Positions 1 through 10,800 of a DNA stretch of 64,000 bases are shown piece by piece (positions within the stretch are counted from its first letter, which is position 1; each line of letters begins with the position of its first letter). The notes below the pieces were generated by a model, which saw nothing but the letters and a program-made list of their open reading frames with translations, made no database searches and had not been told where the DNA came from. Source of the DNA: Dioscorea cayenensis subsp. rotundata (taxonomy: Eukaryota > Streptophyta > Magnoliopsida > Dioscoreales > Dioscoreaceae); contig NC_052479.1 in NCBI RefSeq assembly GCF_009730915.1, positions 124,001 through 188,000 of the forward strand, read 5' to 3'. The position numbers were made by a program, and so were the translations under genes.

Positions 1-82
1 ACTCTTCAAATCAATGCAAACCACCATGAGGGTAAGAATTATTAAAAAAGAAAAAAGATGAACAAATCTAAAAATAACTCAC

Positions 83-304
83 TTCTCCTTTAGAATCCAC
101 TATAGCATTGCTGGATCTACGAGGAGGTATCCTTTTAGCAGGAGAGGGAACGTTCTTGATCGAGCTCCTCAGCGCTGATTGAGATCTAGATCGCTTCCGG
201 CTGGTGGATGAACCCTGGCACCTCCCAGCAATCTCTAGATCATCGACGACGGCAGATCCAAGCTCGGAGGCCGATGAAAAGCTCGGAATTTTGCTCCCTG
301 GCAT
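83..304 (-). CDS. First exon of unidentified Ser/Arg-rich protein (gene continues off left edge)
   Basis: Seen: an ATG at 304 (minus strand) opens 74 codons ending at a good donor (GAA|GTGAGT) after position 83. The rest of the gene lies beyond the left edge. The peptide starts MPGSKIPSFSS and is rich in Ser, Arg and Lys, with basic patches (TSRKRSRSQS, PAKRIPPRRSS) that could serve as nuclear localisation signals. It looks disordered and has no recognisable domain. Its promoter carries two E2F-type sites, so an S-phase or cell-cycle role is a reasonable inference. I do not recognise the family. A disordered cell-cycle or cohesion regulator would fit, but nothing in these 74 residues proves it. 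Confidence 0.6.
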
Positions 305-397
305 CGTCGGGGATTCTCTCTGCTCGTCGACTCGAATTCAGATCTGAGAACAGTGATGAGAGGGTTGATAGAATACAATGAACATGGCCGCTGTTTG

Positions 398-434
398 GGC
401 GGGAAATAACGTGAAGATTTTTTTTTTTCCCGCC
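398..434 (-). promoter_or_regulatory. Pair of E2F-type sites in the promoter of the left-edge gene
   Basis: GGCGGGAAA (398-406) and TTTCCCGCC (426-434) are exact inverted copies of one another, 19 bases apart, about 95-130 bp upstream of the minus-strand ATG at 304. TTTCCCGC is the classical plant E2F/DP site that drives G1/S genes. A further GCGC-rich match (TTCGCGC, 440-446) lies just upstream. The sites are seen directly; their use is inferred. Confidence 0.65.
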
Positions 435-548
435 ATCTATTCGCGCTAAATATGTAAAATTATTATTTAATCCTTACTAATAAATAATAATAATATTAAT
501 TAGGTTGCATTTTTTAGAAAAGACCTTCACTGAAATAACAAATTAAAA

Positions 549-2380
549 ATGGATACTATCTTGGAGTTATTAATTTTGACAACTGGGGGTTTGGAGGATC
601 TCCGAATTATTAAGCTCATTCTGTTCCTATTCGAAAGTATGACCGGGTTGGCGACTAATTTTGCAAAAACTTGCCTTTATTCTAGCAAGATGGGGGAGCT
701 CCCGCAGGTAGGAGCTGCTGCTACTCTCAATTGTGATGTTAGCTATCTTCCAGTGACTTATCTTGGAGTTCCTATTGCGGGGAGAAGGCCTCGTAGACAG
801 GATTGGGAGGAGTTGATACAAAGAGTGCGGAGGCGGCTTTCATCCTGGAAGGTTAGGCACCTGTCTTTGGGGGGCAGATTGACGTTGGTTAACTCTGTCA
901 TGTCTGCAATTCCAACGTATTGAATGCCCATATTTAGACTTCCGGAATGGGTTATCAAAAAGTTGGATTATTTTAGGCGAGAGTTCCTGTGGTCTGGGCA
1001 GGATATTGAGCACCCTAAATGTCTTTTGGTTGGTTGGAAGAATCTGTGCCGGCCGCATGAGCAGGGGGGTTGGGGTGTATTGGACTTGCGAGTCTTTAAT
1101 TCGGCTTTACTGGGGAAGTGGTGGTGGAAGTTTTTGATGGACAATAACTGGTGCGGGGCGACGGTTATACAATTCAACTATGGGTTAGTCAGATGGCATC
1201 TTTTCCCTAGGATATCGGGTAGGATGTCTTTCTTCTGGAAAGGGGTTACTGGCTGTCTACAGGCGTTTAGAGGATGCATCGGGCACTTCATCAATTCGGA
1301 TGAGACAACTCTTTTTTGGAAGGATCGTTGGCTTAATGGAGTTACTCCTAGTTATTTGTGGCCGGAGGAATTTCGTCGAAGTAATTTTCCTAATGGTACA
1401 GTTTGGGAGTTGTCTTTCCTACTTGAGGGCTTGCCATTTTCTGCTAACGCCTGTGTGTCACAAGTTTTGGAACGCTCACAAGTGCATAGGGGGATAGGTG
1501 TGATAAGAAAAGTTGGGCGCTTACAGGTAATGGTCTTTTCTCATCTAAATCCTTCTATTGTTTTCTTAGTGACGGCGGCGTCAGATGTCCAGCTGCGGGT
1601 TTCTTTTGGCGCAAGCCTTGCCCCCAAAAAATTACTTTGCTTAATTGGCTTGTGTGGAAGAATAGGGTCCTCACTTTGGAGAATTTAGCGCGGAGAAAAT
1701 GTAACAAACTGCCAACCGCTACTTGTGTCTTTTGTCATTCAGCGATTGAAACGGTGGATCATCTCTTCCTGAGTTGTCCTTATGTTCGTAGAATTTGGGA
1801 TTACTTTGTTTTATTGTTTAAGTTGCCTGAACCTTCCTCCTCGGTGGACGATCTTTGGGTCGCGTGGAGGTGAACGGTGCAACCCTCGCTCAGTTTTTTG
1901 GGTATTTATTAGTGAAAGCACTTGTGTGGACTGTTTGGCTGGCCAGAAATGATATTGTCTTTAATGTCAATGTTGTGCCTGATCATACCCTTATCATCAA
2001 AATTGATCGCTTGTTATTGTCCTGGTATTTTAACTATGCATAGGGAAACAAGCGGAAACTTGAGGAGGCCATGGGGAACGTCCGCCGTAGCCTGGACTTT
2101 CTGGGTTCATGATCTGATGCGGGTCCTGAGGAGCCGCCGGCCGAGGAGGCGCCAGAGCTGTAGATGATCTTGAGTACTATCTTGGTTGGTGGGTGGCTGG
2201 GTGCGAGGAGGCCTTCTTTTTTTCCTTTTTCCCTGTGTTGTTTATGTTTTCTTGTTGTTGGTTTGTTTGCTTTTTGTACCACCTCTAGTGGTCGGTCTCA
2301 TCTGTTGGTGAAGACTTGTATCATGTTTTCGCTTTGGTTTTATTGAAGTGGTTTATCCATCTTTTCAAAAAAAAAAAAGA
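549..2380 (+). mobile_element. 5'-truncated L1-type LINE (end of reverse transcriptase, zf-RVT region, 3' tail)
   Basis: Translated segments at 549-923, 924-1688 and 1637-1873 match the C-terminal half of plant LINE ORF2: TYLGVPIAGRRPRRQDWEE, then LSLGGRLTLVNSVMSAIP, WGVLDLRVFNSALLGKWWWK and a Cys/His zf-RVT-like stretch (CVFCHSAIETVDHLFLSCP). The coding part is broken by a stop at 921-923 and by frame changes, so it is dead. Endonuclease and the N-terminal reverse transcriptase are absent. The 3' end is the family tail GGTTTATCCATCTTTTC followed by an A-run at about 2369-2380. No convincing target-site duplication was found. It is the same family as the copy at 4105-6215 and has the same orientation. 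Confidence 0.88.
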
Positions 2381-2882
2381 AGAACTATTCATGCACAAGA
2401 TGTCTTGATCTTAATAGCATCCCAAACTTTCTAGCGAAGCCTTATCAAGAAAATTCTTAGTCACAAACAATTAAAAATTCATGTGAGGTAAATATGTAAG
2501 TTTGATCTTTCTAGAATCGACACACAAAGCTCTATTAAAAAAATACATCATACCATAAACCATTAAACATCAAAAGAGAAAAATAGAGAAAAAAATAATT
2601 TCTCAAAACATAAAAAAAACAAAAATAATCAAAAGGCATATGTTTCTTTCACTTAGTGAGTACCTAATTTCCTTAAAAACAAAGAAAAAAAATTTTGACT
2701 TCAAGGTTTGAAAAATTTTTTGATTAAAACCCAAAACCTTTAATTTTAGAACTTTATCAAAGATAGAAATTAACTTTTCCTTCATAATAATCAACAATTC
2801 ACTAGATTATTGTTTTATCCAAACCAAACCCTAGCCACAATAAGATACTAATCCCCTTACCCCAAACCCTAAGAAAACCTCA
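2381..2882. other. AT-rich intergenic stretch
   Basis: Between the first LINE and a terminal-inverted-repeat element. It is low complexity with many A-runs. I see no gene or recognisable repeat. Confidence 0.5.
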
Positions 2883-3722
2883 GGGTCCGTTTGATAAGGT
2901 ACAGCACAGCACAACTTCTCTTGTTCTTTATTTGGTTTGTTAAAAAGTTGAAAGTACAGCACAAGCGGATGTCAGAGTACAACACAAAATAGTTAAAAAT
3001 TTTGCACCACCAAAACCTCGGTACAAAAGTTTTATCGTGGTACAACACAACTAAAGACTAAATTACCCTTAATAAAGAATAAAAAATATAATCATGTATA
3101 TCACATCCCAAGACGCTCATCAGGTCTAATCAAGTCTAATCAATTTTAATAATATAATATTTTTTTAAATGTAAGATCGATATTTTAAAATTAAAATTTT
3201 AAATCATAAAAATTAACATAAATTTTTTAAAATTTTTCGATTTAAAAATTAAAATTTTAAATTGTATAAAAAATAAATATAAATCTCTTTATATCTTATA
3301 TTCCTGAATCATAGATATGATTTTCATAGATATATCAAACATATTAGCAATCTCATATAAAAAATAATATTATTTAACTGATTGATATATTAACATGAAT
3401 TTATCTGTATTTTTTAACAAAAAATTAATTTTGCATATATTTTGAAAATTTTAAAAAAATATAATTATGATTTACTAAATTGATTAATTATAAAAAATTA
3501 ATTAAAATATTGAAAACGATATATTGTTGTGAAGTTGTTTATGGTAAAACAAACATAAGATAATATAAAGGGTATTATAAGTAATTTTATAATATTTTTG
3601 TCTAATACTCGAGAAGTTATCCATAGAATATTGGTACAAGACAAATAGTTGTGTTGTACCACAACTACTTGTTCTGTTCTATATTGCTTGTGCTGCCAAA
3701 TGTTCCCAAACAAACCCCAAGC
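2883..3722. mobile_element. Decayed non-autonomous DNA transposon with imperfect terminal inverted repeats
   Basis: The left end (GGGTCCGTTTGATAAGGTA...) and the reverse complement of the right end (GGGGTTTGTTTGGGAACA...) are related. GTGGTACAACACAACTA near 3036-3053 recurs inverted at about 3648-3665. Between them are about 600 bp of AT-rich sequence with no open frame. GGGTCYGTTTG-like ends are common among plant hAT and PIF/Harbinger derivatives. No target-site duplication is clear, so the superfamily is left open. Confidence 0.55.
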
Positions 3723-3975
3723 AACCATCAAAAACAAAAATAGGACAAGACCCCAAAAATAATTTTAAAAAAAAACTAAATCAACAAACACAAGTAAATG
3801 AAAAACACTACAAATTAAAATTCGGAAACAAACAACATAAAAGGGGAAAACCCCAGAAAAAATTTGGCAAATTCGGTCATTAGACATCCTTTCAATTGGG
3901 AACTCACAAACCTGATCAGCTTCAATGTGAGAAAAACCTAGAAGAAGATAGTGACAGAAGAGGAGGGGGGAAGGG

Positions 3976-3994
3976 AGTCGGTGATATATACTAA

Positions 3995-4057
<63 letters not shown>

Positions 4058-4110
4058 TTCTTAAAGTAAAGGGGTCGGCGATATATACTAATTAATACTC
4101 TTTAGATTGG
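3976..4110. repeat. (TA)n microsatellite flanked by a duplicated ~27-bp segment
   Basis: A run of about 27 TA units (3999-4053) is bracketed by two near-identical segments, GTCGGTGATATATACTAATT (from 3978) and GTCGGCGATATATACTAATT (from 4073). The second copy abuts the 5' end of the next LINE fragment. Confidence 0.75.
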
Positions 4111-6215
4111 AACTTTACCCTTTAAATTCCTGTTGCTAGAGGTTTTGGACTTAAATGGCTTTCTTGGGTCCATGCTATTCTTAGCACCGCAAAAACTCAA
4201 TTCATCATTAATGGAAGTACCCAGGGTTATATCAGATGCATAAGGGGTCTGAGGCAAGGCGATCCCTTATCTTCTCTGCTCTTTGCCTTTGCTGCTGATG
4301 TTCTGAGTGCTATGTTCTCTCATGCGCTTAGATCCAAAGTTCTTGTGGGCGTTCCACTGAATCAGTCGGGTAACATCTGTCGTTTTGAATATGCTGATGA
4401 CCTTCTAAACTTTTTTGTTGGAGGACAAGATGACCTTCATATCATCAAACTTATCATTTACCTTTTTGAGGGGTCATCTGGTTTATCCATTAATTATTCA
4501 AAAAGCTGTTTGTACTATACAAACTTTGGCTTCCAACCACATAATTCCTCTGCTAGAATCCTAAATTGTTGTAGAAATTGTCTTCGTATTACTTACTTAG
4601 GGATTCTACTCTCTGGCTGGAGACCAAGACGATTAGACTGGGCTAAGCTCACTAGTATGGTTCGCTCTAGACTCACACCTTGAAAATCAAATTATCTATC
4701 CCTTAGAGGCCATCTTACTCTCATCAACTATGTTCTCTCTACCGTCCCATTCTACTGGATGTCAGTTTTCAAACTTCCTATTTGGGTGATCAAAGAAATT
4801 GATAAAATTCAAAGAGACTTCCTTTGGAAAGGCCCTGACTTGGGTCCCAAAGGAATCAGATTAATTGGTTGTAATATGATTTCTAGACCTCGTGACATGA
4901 GAGGCTGGGGAATTCTCAAACTCCAGGAATTCAACAAAGCTTTGTTAAGGAAGTGGTGGTGGAAATTATCCTGTTTCCCAAACAGTTGCTTGGCTAAAAT
5001 CATTCATTCTAACTACTCTACCAGTGATCCATATGGACTCTTGTTTCACTCTCCTCCTATAAATAAATCTTTTTTTTTTTTGCTGGAGTGACCTCCATCT
5101 TACGTGCATTCTGCTCCTGCCTAAACAAAACTATTAGAAGTGGCTCTAACACCTCTCTTTGATTTGATCGTTGGCACGCTGGGCTTCTACTCAAAGATCT
5201 CTGCCCGTCCCTCTTTTCCCAATGCACCATTCCTTGGATAACTATCAGACAATTTTCCCAACATTTAAACAACCCTGAAATTTTATTCTCCACATACTCT
5301 CTTGATATGTTATCTTCACTCTTTGAAATTAGCCCTGATTGTTCTTTTAATCAGGACGACATTACCTTATGGGCTCCAGAAAAAGTAGAAATTTCACAGT
5401 CAAATCATTATACAAATTTCTTATCGATGGTGGATTGTGAAGTTCGCATTACCCTTTTTTCTAGAATATCCGTTGCCATAGTAAAATTACCCTTTTCTGT
5501 TGGCTTGTTGGGGAGGACAAAATCCTTACTCTTGCAAATCTGTTCAAGAAAGGTTGTATCACTCATAACATCTCTAATACTTGTGTCCTCTGTCACAATG
5601 CTTCTGAAAGTATGAATAACCTTTTCCTCAATTGTGAATTCTTTAAATGTATATGGGCTTTTTTCTTTCAAGCTTTAGATCTTAATTCTCTTCCACAATC
5701 AATCTCCTCACTTTGGAACACCTGATTATCATCTCTTACTTCTCGGTACCGAATACTTTGGGATCTCATTTCCCGATCTATTATGTGGAATATCTGGATT
5801 GAAAGAAATTCTCAAATGCTTTACCGCATTACAATATTTTATTTAAATTTGTTAATATACTTCTTTCTTAGTTTTCTACAGCTACTGATATACATCAAAT
5901 CACTTAATGAAGCTTCTCAGAAAATTAAACGCTCACTCAACTTCCTTAACGCTAGAGAATCTAGTTCAGCTGGCGATCATGACCTCGGTGCTGCTCAGGA
6001 GTAGGTGATCCTGACGTCTGTCCAAGTAGGCCTGAGATGCCAGACGACATCTTCCATCTTCTTAGCTTATTCTCCCTGTTTGTTCTTTTTCTCCCTTTTG
6101 TTTTTTTTTGTACTTCCTCACCTCTGGTGAGAGATGACTCTATCCTTGTATTTCTGTTTTAACCTTTGTACTTCTGTTTTTTATTGGTTTATCCATATTT
6201 AATTAAAAAAAAATT
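4105..6215 (+). mobile_element. 5'-truncated L1-type LINE with reverse transcriptase core
   Basis: The translation includes reverse transcriptase motifs: IRGLRQGDPLSSLLF (about 4230-4290), the catalytic FEYADDLL (about 4385-4410), then SINYSKSCLY, TYLGILLSGWRPRRLDWAK and WGILKLQEFNKALLRKWWWK, followed by a Cys-rich zf-RVT-like part near 5540-5650. Stops and frameshifts interrupt it, for example at 4681 and 5089. The endonuclease and N-terminal reverse transcriptase are missing. It ends with TTGGTTTATCCATATTTAATT and an A-run near 6205-6215. Sequence blocks such as IIKLI.YLFE..SGL align directly with the first copy. Confidence 0.9.
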
Positions 6216-6239
6216 AACACATTTTTAATTTGTTATTAA

Positions 6240-6571
6240 GTAATGGGCATTCTAGCAAAAAGCCACGAAACTAACTTTTTTTTATATGCGAATTTTGTGT
6301 GAAATCCCTCCAAACTAAAATTAATAATAAATTACCGGCGTTTATCCGCTAAATATTTTTTCAATTCAACTCCACTAAAAAAAAATTTCCCGGCGCCTTG
6401 TAAACAAACACAGCTAATGAAAATATTTTCTTGCGCTTTAATCCCTCAAAGCCCACAAAATAACAAGCCGACGTTTACGGAAACAAAAACACTGCACAAT
6501 AAAAAATATTAGCGGGGTTTATATAAAATGGCACTAAAATAACGCCGCGAAAAGCTTAATTTGGTATAGTG
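6240..6571. mobile_element. Terminal remnant of a CACTA (En/Spm-type) transposon
   Basis: The segment ends in TTTGGTATAGTG at 6571, the inverse of a CACTATACCAAA terminus. The preceding 300 bp hold several short subterminal motifs of the (G/C)CGGCGTTTA or TAGCGGGGTTT type in both orientations (ACCGGCGTTTATCCGCTAAA, AGCCGACGTTTACGG, TAACGCCGCGAAAA). This is the usual arrangement of plant CACTA subterminal repeats. No transposase and no partner end are visible in the window, so it is a remnant. Confidence 0.65.
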
Positions 6572-7240
6572 CTTGTATCTCTTCTGCACATGTTATGTGT
6601 ACTGTTTTAATAAATCGTGGTTAATTCATTTTAATTAAAAAAATAAAAATTGGACTCACTTCACACACACACGTCATATCTTAACCGTATATTTAAAAAA
6701 AGTCGAGCTCACTGCCCCTCACATGAGGAAGCTCTTGTTATTTTAAAATATTTGTCCTTCGTCATAAGCTAGCACTATCTGGGCGGCCCTGCAATATTTA
6801 CATATATACACATAATTTTTAATTTGATATTTTATTATATAGTAAATAATAATTTTCAAAGATTAAAAGACATTCATTATGAATTTCCAACCACTCAAGG
6901 GGTTAAACGAAAAAAAAAAAAACTATTTATCTCTTGATTCAATAGAAGATAATTTTTTTCAAGTTTAAATTAAATATGAAAAATATCTTAATAATGTCTG
7001 TATCTTAATAATATAAAAACGAAAGAAGATAAATGTTTAAATCAAGATAAAATAACTGATTTTTTTAATTAATCAATTAATTAATTATATATATAACTCC
7101 AAGGGCATTTTAGTTTTAAATATAATTAAAAAAAGCAAATTAAATCTCAAATATGTCTCAAACTTTAATATGGTTTTATAAAACAGTTATTATTAGAATT
7201 AATAAATGGGATTCTCGCGACAGTATCACCGTCAAAATCA
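6572..7240. other. AT-rich intergenic region upstream of the GDP-mannose transporter gene
   Basis: Low-complexity AT-rich sequence. No gene or clear repeat family was seen; short TTAATTAA-type runs lie near 7070-7090. Confidence 0.45.
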
Positions 7241-7809
7241 TGGATGAATCCCGAGGGTGGAGCTCGAGCTTCCCGCGTCTCTCGCGCATCTCTCGCTCTT
7301 TCCATGCTTCGCGGTTGGGGCATTTTGTCGAAAACCTCGTCAGCATTCCGTCCTACTGCTCCAAAATGTTTCTTTTTTTCTCATTTCCGCGTATCGGGAA
7401 TAGCTCCGTCGACTTCGCTGGTAGCGTGGCTACCACCTGGAATCACGGCCCTCTATGCCCTTCTGATGTCGTGGCGTCTCGGGTTCAGAGAGTTGAAAAG
7501 TTTCCATCCCTCTTTTGCCCGCTTTGCTCATTTTCTACTCGTCCTTGTTCCCCTTTGAGTGCTCTGGAATCGCATCCTCTTTGCTTCGTCAACTGATTTC
7601 CAGCCAATCTCTTTATTTGAATCAATCGGTTATTTATCGTGTGCGTCGCTCTCAGTTCGTTGCTTGCGAGGAAATCGGCGCAAGGGTAATCTTTTAGAAG
7701 GTTTTTTTTACTTATTTTTGGATTGAACTAGCGAACGTCTATGTCTTGCTTGATTGAAGCAGATTTCTTATTTTTATTTGAATTAATCTAAATCTAGGTG
7801 CCTTGCAGG
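7241..7809 (+). other. Probable 5' non-coding leader exon and first intron of the GDP-mannose transporter gene
   Basis: A GC-richer block (about 7241-7687) stands out from the AT-rich flanks and ends at a plausible donor (AGG|GTAATC near 7687). The next exon begins at an acceptor (TTGCAG|GTGAATTG, about 7810) nine bases before the ATG. Open frames within the leader do not connect to the transporter frame and look incidental. Confidence 0.5.
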
Positions 7810-7818
7810 TGAATTGTC

Positions 7819-10800
7819 ATGAATTCTAATATCAAATTCAATTCTTTTATTGATATTGAGGAACTAAACTCCAGGGATCAAAATGAATCTCAATTTTTCA
7901 TTAAGCGAAGTAGCACGTTCTATAATATTCTTCATAGATTTCTGAAAGAAGGAAACAAGTCGATTACCAACATTGCTGAAAATCTGGCAAGAAGAGCCAC
8001 TGATAACAGGTTATTACTGCTCTTGTGGTTCCTCTAAAGTTGCAGCTTCATGCTATCATGGTGTTGTGGTTCTTTTTTAAAAAAAGTATTGACTTTTTTG
8101 TATTTTTAACCATGAAAAGCAAGGCTCATTTAATTTAATTTAATTTAATTTAATTTTTTTTTGAAAAAGTGGATCAAGGCTCATTTAATTGCAAAGGTTT
8201 TTTTATCAGTAAGGGTGGATAGGATACTGTCCAACAACAACAACTTAAGGAATGTTCACAAGTGAACTGTAAATTTGAGCCTATGTTAATGTGATTATGT
8301 GTCTGTTTACAAGTTGACAGATTGCTCAAACAACCAAATGGCAATTATATGCATTGTATTTTTCTGAAAGTAATTGTGTGAGTCTAATTGCCAGTCTAGA
8401 CAAATATTCATTCTTTTGTCAAATCAAACTTAGTTTTGCACCCTATACTTGTGCAGGATATTGCATGAACCTCAAACAAGAATCAGTGATGCCATTGATG
8501 AAAATGGAAAGCTTCACAACGGAAGTAAAACAAAATCTGGACCCCTTTTCTCTGGATTAGCGTACTGCATTTCTTCCTGTAGCATGATCTTGCTGAATAA
8601 ACTCGTTCTGTCTGGCTATGGTTTTGATGCAGGAGTATCACTGATGCTCTACCAGGTAATAATACTCATCATGGCACACTGTGCACCTTTATGTCTTGGG
8701 TAGATTGCCACTATCACGACCTAATTTCTCATACTGAATATTGATAAACGTAACTTGTGGGGATTTGATTTTCAAATATACTGATGTATTCCATTGAGGG
8801 TGGAAAGAAAAAATTCAATTAACTACTCTCCGCATCTGCGGGCATAGATAGATACTTTATCTAAACTTGGATTTTTGGGGTAGCAAAGTGAATAACATGC
8901 ATTGCATCCGTTAAGTTTGTTGCTTATCTTCTGAGGGTGGTTAATAATGCAGAATTTTGTAAGTGTCATGATCGTTCTAGCACTGGAGTTCCTTGGAGCA
9001 GTCTCCACAGAAAAGCTGACATGGAAGCTGGTCCGAGTTTGGATTCCTGTGAATCTTATATTTGTCGGCATGCTGGTGACGGGCATGTATAGCTTGAAGC
9101 ACATAAATGTTGCAATGGTGACAATATTAAAGAACATGACAAATATTTTAACCGCCTTTGGTGAAATCTATCTTTTCAAGAAGCGCCAGAATGGAAAAGT
9201 TTGGGTTGCTCTTTTTCTAATGGTATGCTCTTTCTTCTTGGTTGCGTTACATGAATCAATCAAGCTATGTCTGTAAAGAAATTTTAGTTTTTTTTTTATT
9301 TTTAATAAATGTGGACAAGCTGTGAACCCTCAAACTTCGAGTCGGAAGAGAACCCCGAGTCAAATCTTTGACTTATGAGGGTTCCAAGTACCACTCTCCT
9401 ATTGTAAGGTAGTTGGCTTCTATGTCTTTTATAGCATTTTTAAATGTATATGAAGAAATGGTTGATTTTAGTCAAGTTATATAAGTAGGGTCTTGCAAGC
9501 AATTTTTTATGAAAAGAAATATTGGTGCTGAAAATTTGATTGTGCATTCGGTTTAGACATGTTGTAGGTTATAAGAATTGAAATCCGGAATGTTTCCAGG
9601 ATTTTTCTTGTGGTTCTTGTAATAATGATTTAGGGATTTAAAAGAAGAGATAAAAGGTCTGCTTTCATTCTCAGAGATCATCCTCTTTTAAGTCTTACAG
9701 TCTTACAAAACAGATAGTTCAAAAATATTGAAACATTAGTAATAAAAAATAACTAGTTCCAAAGCATGTAACTCATGACCTCTTACAACCAAAACGTGCA
9801 CAGCACGCCCTGCCTTTAATGCACTTCCGTGCATACAGTTGTAAAGGAACGCCATCCATACTCCATGCAATAGTTGACCCAGCTGCAGTACTATACTTCT
9901 CCTCTGCACCATGATCGCCTCACCTAGGAGCAGGCTTCAATCAGCTTCAACAGTTCTGAGCCTTTACTTCAGCGGAGATGCATTTCGTATGAATTTACTG
10001 ATATGGTTTTTTGGACTTCAATGATGATGCTGGAACACACCTTTTTGGGTGTCAGACTGTCAGTACTGATGTACTGGGATAGTAATATTGTGTGTCAGGA
10101 GGCTTGACCTGATAAAACAGTTTTAATTTCTCTTTTTCTATTCTGCTGTCTAGAGAGTGCCAACTACCTATTGAGCCAGATAACATCAACTTTGTCTACA
10201 TCATCATCATCATTTCAGCTCAGGCAAACAACATGAATAATGTAGCATACTAGCATCGATCAAGTTCTTACAGGTTCTCTGTTTTTCCAGATCGTATCAG
10301 CTGTTAGTGGCGGCATTACAGATCTATCCTTTGATGCGATGGGTTACACATGGCAAATTATGAACTGCGTTCTTACAGCTAGCTATTCAGTGAGTACATC
10401 AGGCACATTTATTTTGGTTTGTACTTTGCTATTCTTTCTAGCGAGTCAACTAGTTCATGTAGCTCTGTTATGTGTGTTTGCGCGCTTGCACGTCCATCTC
10501 AAGCCTGACTTGCTAAGGGCAGTGAATCTCGACCGTTTAAAATATTGGAATATTTGTGTACGAGATACCTCTTGAGTTCATTTATTACCCTGTTCATTTC
10601 TTGTTTTTACAGCCTGCAAGTTGTTCTTTTGTTTTTCTATGTTACATCAACTAATCTCAAGCATTTTTGTAATGACAGCTGACACTCCGAAAAGTCATGG
10701 ACACAGCGAAGCAGTCAACCAAGTCCGGTTCATTGAATGAAGTTTCAATGGTGCTACTGAACAATTCACTATCTGTACCATTTGCCATAGTCTTGATCAT

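Noticed and set aside
7244-7596. Two long open frames in the leader of the GDP-mannose transporter gene
   Set aside because: Neither joins the transporter frame through the intron at ~7688-7809, and the translations look like GC-richer leader sequence.
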